Both the position numbers and the translations under genes were made by a program. This document shows, piece after piece, positions 34,392 to 40,524 of a stretch of DNA of 53,564 bases. The DNA is from an uncultured Erysipelotrichaceae bacterium. GTDB lineage: Bacteria; Bacillota_I; Bacilli_A; Erysipelotrichales; Erysipelotrichaceae. Each line of letters begins with the position of its first letter. The stretch's first letter is position 1. The notes beneath the pieces are model-generated. The model saw only the letters and a program-made list of their open reading frames with translations. It was not told the origin of the DNA and searched no databases. The stretch covers positions 1-53,564 of the forward strand of contig CAKUWO010000003.1 in NCBI GenBank assembly GCA_934699415.1, in the 5' to 3' direction.

Positions 34392-34437
34392 TAACAATAA
34401 GGGCATAAATAGGGCCTAAATCTAGAAGGCATTATTC

Positions 34438-34466
34438 TTGAAAGAAACTAACAATCATTATAGTAT
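34438..34466 (+). promoter_or_regulatory. Promoter of the ZIP transporter gene
   Basis: TTGAAA (34438-34443) is followed by 17 nt and TAGTAT (34461-34466). The spacer holds AACTAACA, a half-site of the palindrome that follows. Confidence 0.55.
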
Positions 34467-34468
34467 AT

Positions 34469-34490
34469 TATGTTAGTTATAACTAACATA
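34469..34490 (+). promoter_or_regulatory. 22-bp perfect palindrome, probable metalloregulator operator
   Basis: The core TGTTAGTTATAACTAACA (34471-34488) is perfectly palindromic and extends by two more pairs. It covers the predicted transcription start (about 34473) of the ZIP metal transporter gene and ends seven bases before the ribosome-binding site. A third half-site lies in the promoter spacer at about 34446-34453. Its position is ideal for repression by a metal-sensing regulator such as a DtxR/MntR- or Fur-family protein. The regulator itself is not identified. Confidence 0.65.
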
Positions 34491-34504
34491 TAAGGAGGAT
34501 AACT

Positions 34505-35281
34505 ATGGAAACATTTATGGGGATATTGATTCCTTTTATGGGAACTGCTCTTGGTTCAGCTTGTGTCTATTTTATGAAAAATGAATTGAACAAAATGGTT
34601 GAAAGAGCGCTTGCTGGTTTTGCTGCTGGTGTAATGGTTGCAGCATCAATTTGGAGTTTATTAATACCTGCAATAGAACAAAGTGAAAGTTTAGGAAAAT
34701 TATCATTTTTACCTGCTTTTATTGGTTTTTGGCTAGGAATTTTATTTCTATTATTATTAGACAGCATTGTTCCTCATCTTCATGTGGGAAGTGAAAAAGC
34801 TGAAGGATTAAAAAGCAAATTTAAAAAGACTACAATGATGGTTTTAGCTGTTACGATTCACAATATCCCTGAAGGGATGGCAGTAGGAGTTATGTATGCA
34901 GGAATGCTTAGTGGTAGTAGTGAAATAACAGCTGCTAGTGCTTTAGCATTATCACTTGGTATTGCAATTCAAAACTTTCCTGAAGGTGCCATTATTTCGA
35001 TGCCTTTAAAAGCACTTGGTGAATCTAAAAACAAAGCATTTTTAGAAGGTGTCTTTTCGGGCGTTGTTGAAGCTCTAGGAGCGATTACAACTCTTTTGAT
35101 CACAAAATATGTTATAGAAACATTACCATATTTCTTAAGTTTTGCAGCCGGAGCAATGCTTTATGTAGTGGTTGAAGAATTAATTCCTGAGATGTCTAAT
35201 GGTGAACATAGTAATCTTGGAACAGTTGCTTTTGCTTTTGGTTTTAGCTTGATGATGGTTCTTGATGTAGCCTTAGGTTAA
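34505..35281 (+). CDS. ZIP family metal transporter
   Basis: This membrane protein of 258 residues with about eight hydrophobic segments is predicted to import zinc or another divalent metal. The transport-site motifs are HNIPEGMAVG (119-128) in helix 4 and QNFPEGA (about 162-168) in helix 5. The VPHLHVG segment before helix 4 adds metal-binding histidines. AAGGAGGATAACT precedes the ATG. A perfect palindrome over the start site suggests metal-dependent repression. Two copies of a 14-base repeat flank the gene. Confidence 0.92.
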   Translation: METFMGILIPFMGTALGSACVYFMKNELNKMVERALAGFAAGVMVAASIWSLLIPAIEQSESLGKLSFLPAFIGFWLGILFLLLLDSIVPHLHVGSEKAEGLKSKFKKTTMMVLAVTIHNIPEGMAVGVMYAGMLSGSSEITAASALALSLGIAIQNFPEGAIISMPLKALGESKNKAFLEGVFSGVVEALGAITTLLITKYVIETLPYFLSFAAGAMLYVVVEELIPEMSNGEHSNLGTVAFAFGFSLMMVLDVALG

Positions 35282-35342
35282 GGGCATAAATAACACCTCA
35301 AAAGTAAGCATTTAAAGCTAAAATTAAGACGAGGTGAATGAT

Positions 35343-35834
35343 ATGTATGAAACAGAGAATCGTAACCAATTTGGTATCTTATTAGCTTGGGGTTTTGTAT
35401 TAGCAGAAGAGAGTTTAGCTGGTATTATCATTATGCTTATTTTAGATTTATGGTTATTAAAGGAACTTAAATTAAAGAAATATCATAAGACTTTTATTAT
35501 CTCTTTATTATTATTTATCCTTAATAAAATATTATTTATCTTTATAAACTTAACTTTTTCCAATTTATTCATTTTGCTTATTTCTATTAACATGACTCTT
35601 TTCTTTACTTATATTTATCTAGAAGGCGTCAAAGAGGTATTAACTTGGTATGCTTTAACATTTTTCTTTTATTGTAGTGCTTTATTTTTCCCAGAAATGA
35701 TCATGTTGAACGATGCAAGAATTAGATGCTTCTCCCTTGTAACACTTATTTTTATGCCTTATGCCCTTTTATATACTTGTGATTTATATCTTGTTGATGA
35801 TATGCAGAAATTAAATAGTCACATGTTAAAATAG
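35343..35834 (+). CDS. Predicted membrane protein of unknown function (1 of a pair)
   Basis: This protein of 163 residues has five or so hydrophobic helices and short loops, and ends with a soluble acidic segment (LVDDMQKLNSHMLK). I recognise no family. The ATG at 35343 is chosen because GAGGTG lies six bases before it. The in-frame GTG at 35334 is part of that site. CACCTC at 35294-35299 is complementary to the GAGGTG. The next small membrane protein gene starts four bases after it, so the two form an operon that ends at 36238. Confidence 0.6.
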   Translation: MYETENRNQFGILLAWGFVLAEESLAGIIIMLILDLWLLKELKLKKYHKTFIISLLLFILNKILFIFINLTFSNLFILLISINMTLFFTYIYLEGVKEVLTWYALTFFFYCSALFFPEMIMLNDARIRCFSLVTLIFMPYALLYTCDLYLVDDMQKLNSHMLK

Positions 35835-35838
35835 GGAT

Positions 35839-36228
35839 ATGCGTAAAAATTATGGTTTATATTATCTTTTATTAACTTGCTTAATAACTTTTATAATTGA
35901 AGGATATGCTGTACTTAATAATTATATCCCTCGGCCAAGAATAGCTTTTGTCTTAACAATTAGCTTTTTAATTGCTTTTATTATCTTCTTTACCAATATT
36001 TGGACTACTTTATGCCATAAGAAAAAGAGAGTCATAATCTTTCTTTTAACAATTCTTTATATATTGGCTATTATTGTTAGTTTTGCTTTGACATTTGCTT
36101 ATATCGCGTCTTTGCCTAATGAAAAAGAAGTAGTTATTGATAACCAAAAGAAGTTATTGATTACTAGTATTTATGAAGAAGAGCGATATTATGATAATTA
36201 CAATTTATTTTACATTAAAGAGCATTAG
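35839..36228 (+). CDS. Predicted membrane protein of unknown function (2 of a pair)
   Basis: The protein is 129 residues. It has three to four hydrophobic segments (about 8-25, 36-55, 64-90) separated by a Lys/Arg cluster (CHKKKRV), then a soluble C-terminal 35 residues with many Tyr and Glu. I recognise no family. The ATG follows AGGGAT closely and is four bases behind the preceding gene. Its stop codon lies within a terminator hairpin. Confidence 0.55.
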   Translation: MRKNYGLYYLLLTCLITFIIEGYAVLNNYIPRPRIAFVLTISFLIAFIIFFTNIWTTLCHKKKRVIIFLLTILYILAIIVSFALTFAYIASLPNEKEVVIDNQKKLLITSIYEEERYYDNYNLFYIKEH

Positions 36229-36238
36229 CTCTTTTTTT
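36217..36238 (+). terminator. Terminator of the two membrane protein genes
   Basis: The stem AAAGAGC/GCTCTTT (36217-36223 with 36228-36234) has a 4-nt loop and a run of seven T. The TAG stop (36226-36228) is inside the hairpin. Confidence 0.85.
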
Positions 36239-36253
36239 ATCACTCTTTATTTC

Positions 36254-36262
36254 TGTTATAAT
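36254..36262 (+). promoter_or_regulatory. Extended -10 promoter of the SPFH operon
   Basis: The consensus TGTTATAAT is 28 bases before the SPFH ATG. No convincing -35 was seen. Confidence 0.6.
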
Positions 36263-36290
36263 TAAATAAAGAAAAAGTGAGGTAAATAAT

Positions 36291-37466
36291 ATGGGACTTA
36301 TTAAAACTGCAGCATCCGCATTAAGCACAACTTTAGCTGATCAATACAAAGAGTACTTTGTATGCAGTTCTCTTTCCAATGACACATTAATGGTTAAGGG
36401 TGAGAGAAAAGGAAAAGGTTCCTTCTTATCAGGAAATAGTGGTAGCGACAACGTTATTACCAATGGATCTGGTGTTGTTGTTGCTGATGGCCAGTGTGTT
36501 ATCCTGACTGAGCAAGGAAAAGTCTACAGTGTATCATCAGAACCTGGTGTATATACTTTCGATTCAAAAGCAGAACCATCTATCTTTACTTCTAATCTTG
36601 GAGATGCTTTCGGCAACATTGTTGAACAGTTCAAGAGCCGTTTCACATATGGTGGTGAAATTCCTCAAGATCAACGTGTTTATTACATCAATACCAAAGA
36701 AATCGTTGATAATAAATTTGGTACTCCATCTCCTGTATCATTCCGTGTAGTTGATGCTCGTGTTAACTTAGATCTCGATGTTACATTACGTTGCAATGGT
36801 ATTTATTCTTACCGCATCGCTAACCCAATTGCTTTCTATGAAAATATTGCCGGTAACGTTACAACAAGTTATGACAAGAACGAACTTGATGGTCAATTAA
36901 AGACTGAATTCATTTCTTCTTTACAACCTGCTTTAGCTGAAATCGCTAAGCTAGGTATTAGACCAAGTGAACTTCCAGCACATGTTGAAGAACTTACAGT
37001 AGCAGTAAATACTGTCTTAAGTGAAAAGTGGACTAAACTAAGAGGAATTGAAGTAGTATCTATCGCTTTAAATCCAATTACCTTAAGCGAAGAATATGAA
37101 CAAATCATTAGAGATGCTCAGAAGCAAGCTATCTATACCGATAACAACATGGCTAAAGGTGGCCTTGTTGAAGCTCAGATTCAAGCTATGAAAGATGCTG
37201 CTAATAACCCTAATGGTGCAATGGGTGGTTTTGTAGGCCTTAATATGGCTTCTGGTTTTGGTGGTGCAAAAGCTACTGACTTTGTAGCTGCTACTTCTAC
37301 TCCAACTCCTGATGCTGGTTGGACATGTGAATGTGGTCATAGTGGAAATACTGGTAAATTCTGCAGTGAGTGCGGAAAACCAAAGAAATCTTCTTTCTGC
37401 CCGGAATGTGGTAAAGAAGTATCGGCAGGTTCCAAGTTCTGCCCATCATGTGGCAAACAATTATAG
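36291..37466 (+). CDS. SPFH-domain protein with C-terminal zinc ribbons (YdjI-like)
   Basis: The 391-residue protein has an SPFH (band 7) domain in about residues 20-290, without a membrane helix, and two zinc ribbons at the end (CECGHSGNTGKFCSECG and CPECGKEVSAGSKFCPSCG). It matches the architecture of B. subtilis YdjI, which acts with PspA (YdjF), YdjG and YdjH in a membrane-stress complex. The genes for YdjG-like and YdjH-like proteins follow directly. No PspA gene is present here. GTGAGGTAAATAAT precedes the ATG. Confidence 0.85.
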   Translation: MGLIKTAASALSTTLADQYKEYFVCSSLSNDTLMVKGERKGKGSFLSGNSGSDNVITNGSGVVVADGQCVILTEQGKVYSVSSEPGVYTFDSKAEPSIFTSNLGDAFGNIVEQFKSRFTYGGEIPQDQRVYYINTKEIVDNKFGTPSPVSFRVVDARVNLDLDVTLRCNGIYSYRIANPIAFYENIAGNVTTSYDKNELDGQLKTEFISSLQPALAEIAKLGIRPSELPAHVEELTVAVNTVLSEKWTKLRGIEVVSIALNPITLSEEYEQIIRDAQKQAIYTDNNMAKGGLVEAQIQAMKDAANNPNGAMGGFVGLNMASGFGGAKATDFVAATSTPTPDAGWTCECGHSGNTGKFCSECGKPKKSSFCPECGKEVSAGSKFCPSCGKQL

Positions 37467-37472
37467 TTTTTA

Positions 37473-38549
37473 ATGCCTGAAATCAAAGAATATCCTTGTC
37501 CAAATTGTGGTGGTCAATTAACATTTGATTCTTCTTTGCAGAAGATGAAATGCACATCATGTGACTCAACATTTGAAGTAGAGGATGCTGAAAGTTATGC
37601 CAAGTGTAAAAATCAGGAAGATGATCTTACTTGGAACAGAGAAGATGAAACCTTCTCTGATAACGATAATCTCTCCGTTTTTACTTGTAAATCATGCGGT
37701 GGCGAAATATTGCAAGAAAAAGATGATATTTCTTCAAGTTGCCCATATTGTGGTAATGCCATTGTAAATACTGGTAAAGTTACAGGTGTTTTAAAACCAG
37801 ATCTCTTTATTCCTTTTAAATACAATAAAAAAGAAGCTAAAGAGAAATATATATCTCATGTAAAAAGTAAGAAAATTGTTCCTCATAACTTCCTTGATGA
37901 AAATCATATTGATGAAATTAAGGGTATTTATGTACCTTTCTGGTTGTATGATGCTGATGTTGATGCTGATGTCACATTTACTGCTATTAAAACTAGATCC
38001 CATCGTGATGGGGATTATATGGTTACGGAGACTGATCATTATCTTTTAGTAAGATCTGGAAGTTTATCTTTTGAAAAAGTTCCAGTAGATGCTTCAGTTA
38101 AGATTGATGATGTCTTGATGCAATCAATTGAGCCATATGATATTAAGGAAGCAGTTGATTTCAATACAGCATATATTGCTGGTTATCAAGCTGAAAAATA
38201 TTCTAAAGAAATAGATGAAACTGAAAGTGATGCTAATAGACGTATTGTTAGATCTACAGTAGATGCTTTTAAAGAAACAACTGTTAATTATGAAATGGTC
38301 AATGTTGCAACTTCTTCTGTTCGTACAAAGAATGGTAATGCGCATTATGCCTTACTTCCGGTTTGGATTTTAAATACTCATTACAAAGGCAAAGATTATA
38401 TCTTTGCAATGAATGCTCAAACGGGTAAATTTATCGGTGATTTACCTGCTGATACCGGACTTGCGATAGGCTTATTCTTCAAGACCTTCCTTTCAACATC
38501 ATTTGTTACAGCCTTACTTGTAACACTATATATTTGGTTGGTGAAATAA
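37473..38549 (+). CDS. Zinc-ribbon membrane protein (YdjG-like)
   Basis: This protein of 358 residues has two N-terminal zinc ribbons (CPNCGGQLTF, then CTSCD; CKSCGGEI, then CPYCG). A soluble middle region follows (FIPFKYNKKEAKEKY, GIYVPFWLYDADV, ALLPVWILNTHYKGK), with one C-terminal transmembrane helix (about 333-355). This layout corresponds to B. subtilis YdjG, proposed to recruit PspA to the membrane. It starts six bases after the SPFH gene with no clear ribosome-binding site, so translation is likely coupled. Confidence 0.82.
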   Translation: MPEIKEYPCPNCGGQLTFDSSLQKMKCTSCDSTFEVEDAESYAKCKNQEDDLTWNREDETFSDNDNLSVFTCKSCGGEILQEKDDISSSCPYCGNAIVNTGKVTGVLKPDLFIPFKYNKKEAKEKYISHVKSKKIVPHNFLDENHIDEIKGIYVPFWLYDADVDADVTFTAIKTRSHRDGDYMVTETDHYLLVRSGSLSFEKVPVDASVKIDDVLMQSIEPYDIKEAVDFNTAYIAGYQAEKYSKEIDETESDANRRIVRSTVDAFKETTVNYEMVNVATSSVRTKNGNAHYALLPVWILNTHYKGKDYIFAMNAQTGKFIGDLPADTGLAIGLFFKTFLSTSFVTALLVTLYIWLVK

Positions 38550-39386
38550 ATGAAGAAGAAAATAATGATTATTCTGGCATTTGTCTTATTATGCATTTTG
38601 CCAGTTAAAACATATGCTGAAAAAGCTTATATTATCGATGAAACAGGTCTACTTACAAGTGAAGAAACAACAAGATTTCAAGAAGAATTAGCCGATTTAT
38701 CAGATGAAATCAATGCTGATGTTGTGGTATATGTTGCATATTCATCTGATGGTTATGCTGATGAACAAGAAGCAATGGTTATCGCCGATGATTTCTTCGA
38801 TTATAACGGATATGGTAGGGGAGAGAATGGTGATGGAGTCTTATTCCTTCTTTTAATGGATGGAGAGGGAGAAAAGACAGGCATTGCATATCTTTCCACA
38901 AAAGGGCGTGCAATAAATGCTTTTACCGATAAGATTATTTCTGAAGTAACAGGGGATCTTGTACCATATCTTAGAAATGAAGATTATAGTGGTGCCGTAG
39001 CTCATTTCATCGAAGATGCAAAAGTACGCTTTGATGAATATGATGATTATGTAGCCTATCAAAATGATCCTGTTAGACAGAAAAAGGATGCTATATACCA
39101 TGGTATTTTAGGATCTTTAGGTTTTGGCTTAATAGTAGCTATTATTCGTTTAATTATTAATAAATCAGCTTTAAAAACAATTAGAGAGAAAAATGAGGCT
39201 GATGATTATCGTGATGATGAATCATTTAACTTAAGACCATTCGGTAGCCGTGATATTTTCTTAAGACGTAGTACCACAAAGACAAAAGTTAGAACTGAAA
39301 GTCATAGTTCATCTAGCTCATCTTCAAGTAGTACTCATACATCAAGTAGTGGAAGTACTCATGGTGGTGGAGGAACAAGATTCTAA
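38550..39386 (+). CDS. TPM-domain membrane protein (YdjH/YgcG-like)
   Basis: The 278 residues begin with a signal peptide (about 1-23, ending TYAE) and an extracytoplasmic TPM domain (about 25-165; YIIDETGLLT, GDGVLFLLLMDG). A transmembrane helix follows (about 184-205), then a cytoplasmic tail ending in a Ser-rich stretch and GGGGTRF. B. subtilis YdjH has the same order. The ATG abuts the stop of the preceding gene (TAAATG). A terminator follows. TPM domains are widespread, and their biochemical role is not settled. Confidence 0.87.
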   Translation: MKKKIMIILAFVLLCILPVKTYAEKAYIIDETGLLTSEETTRFQEELADLSDEINADVVVYVAYSSDGYADEQEAMVIADDFFDYNGYGRGENGDGVLFLLLMDGEGEKTGIAYLSTKGRAINAFTDKIISEVTGDLVPYLRNEDYSGAVAHFIEDAKVRFDEYDDYVAYQNDPVRQKKDAIYHGILGSLGFGLIVAIIRLIINKSALKTIREKNEADDYRDDESFNLRPFGSRDIFLRRSTTKTKVRTESHSSSSSSSSSTHTSSSGSTHGGGGTRF

Positions 39387-39388
39387 AT

Positions 39389-39416
39389 AAAAAGCAGGAG
39401 CAATCCTGCTTTTTAC
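39389..39416. terminator. Bidirectional terminator between the TPM gene and ispG
   Basis: The 11-bp stem AAAAAGCAGGA/TCCTGCTTTTT (39389-39399 with 39404-39414) has a GCAA loop and lies between convergent genes. Confidence 0.92.
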
Positions 39417-39422
39417 ATGTTA

Positions 39423-40457
39423 TTAGAATTTATCGATTTCTTCTTTTAATACTTCAACAATCTTTTCTTGAGGAATAGTTCTTTCAATCTTACCATGTCT
39501 AAAGAAGATAGCAGCGTCTTTGCCACCGGCTACACCAATATCAGCAGCTTTAGCTTCTCCTGGGCCATTAACAGCACAACCCATAATAGCCACTTTAATG
39601 TCTTTGGAAACTGTTTCAAGATATTTTTCAATCTCTTCAACAATTGGCAACATGTCATATTGAATACGACCACAAGTAGGACAAGAGATTAATGTTGGAA
39701 CATCTTTTCTTAAACCTACTGTTTTAAGCAATTTCTTAGCTACTTCAATTTCTTTTACAGGATCATCGGATATTGAAATACGCATCGTATCCCCAATACC
39801 TTCATTTAATAAAGTACCTAAGGCGAAAGAAGATTTAATTGTTGAATCAATTAAAGGACCAGCTTCAGTTACACCAAGATGTAAAGGATATGGGAAGATG
39901 GTACTAGCTTTACGATATGCTTCAATAGTTTCTTTCGCATCTGATGATTTAAAAGATAAGACAATATTATGATAATCAAGTTCTTCTAGAATTCTTAAAT
40001 GGTCTTTAGCGCTTTCCATCATGGCATCAATAGAATGGGTATATTTATGATTTAATGAGCCACTATTAATACCAATTCTAATTGGTACATTACGTAATTT
40101 AGCTAAATTAACAATTTCCTTGATTTTATCTTCGTTTTCAATATTTCCTGGGTTTAAACGAATCTTATCAATCCCATTTTTAAGTGCTTCAATAGCGAAA
40201 TCAGGATTGAAATGAATATCAGCGACAAGAGGAATATGTATTTGTTTTTTAATTTCTTTAATAGCTTCAGCATCCTTCTTTTCTAAAATAGCAACTCTAA
40301 CCACCTCACATCCTGCTTTTTCTAAAGAAAGAATTTGCTTAACAGTTTCTTCAACATTATGTGTTTTAGTATTGGTCATTGACTGAATAATGACTTTATT
40401 TTGACCACCAATTTGGATATTACCAACTTTAACAGCTCTAGTTTCTAATCTTTTCAT
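39423..40457 (-). CDS. ispG: 4-hydroxy-3-methylbut-2-enyl diphosphate synthase IspG
   Basis: IspG (GcpE) performs the penultimate step of the MEP isoprenoid pathway, reducing MEcPP to HMBPP with a [4Fe-4S] cluster. The 344 residues begin MKRLETRAVKVGNIQIGG, the normal start. The TIM-barrel segment VADIHFNPDFAIEA and the cluster cysteines (SCPTCGR and MGCAVNGPGEA) are present. I chose ATG 40457. The longer frame from 40532 adds 25 unrelated residues and overlaps the divergent glgP start. No ribosome-binding site exists, and TATAAT lies exactly six bases before the ATG, so the mRNA appears leaderless. Confidence 0.94.
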   Translation of the reverse strand: MKRLETRAVKVGNIQIGGQNKVIIQSMTNTKTHNVEETVKQILSLEKAGCEVVRVAILEKKDAEAIKEIKKQIHIPLVADIHFNPDFAIEALKNGIDKIRLNPGNIENEDKIKEIVNLAKLRNVPIRIGINSGSLNHKYTHSIDAMMESAKDHLRILEELDYHNIVLSFKSSDAKETIEAYRKASTIFPYPLHLGVTEAGPLIDSTIKSSFALGTLLNEGIGDTMRISISDDPVKEIEVAKKLLKTVGLRKDVPTLISCPTCGRIQYDMLPIVEEIEKYLETVSKDIKVAIMGCAVNGPGEAKAADIGVAGGKDAAIFFRHGKIERTIPQEKIVEVLKEEIDKF

Positions 40458-40463
40458 GTTTTT

Positions 40464-40469
40464 ATTATA
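40464..40469 (-). promoter_or_regulatory. -10 element giving a leaderless start for ispG
   Basis: On the minus strand a consensus TATAAT is followed by AAAAAC and then the ATG. With +1 seven bases after the hexamer, transcription begins at the A of the start codon. Confidence 0.55.
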
Positions 40470-40493
40470 ACCCATAGAATCTAGATTATCGTC

Positions 40494-40499
40494 TATAAT
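40494..40499 (+). promoter_or_regulatory. -10 element of the glycogen operon
   Basis: A consensus TATAAT 25 bases before the glgP ATG lies in the 67-base region shared with the divergent ispG promoter. The -35 position (about 40471-40476) is poor, so an activator may be required. Confidence 0.5.
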
Positions 40500-40524
40500 A
40501 GAAGTTGTAACTATAAAGGTAGGT

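Noticed and set aside
37791..38345. Minus-strand frames within the YdjG-like gene
   Set aside because: They are AT-rich shadows with Ile/Phe/Ser-rich composition, no ribosome-binding sites, and antisense to a convincing domain protein.
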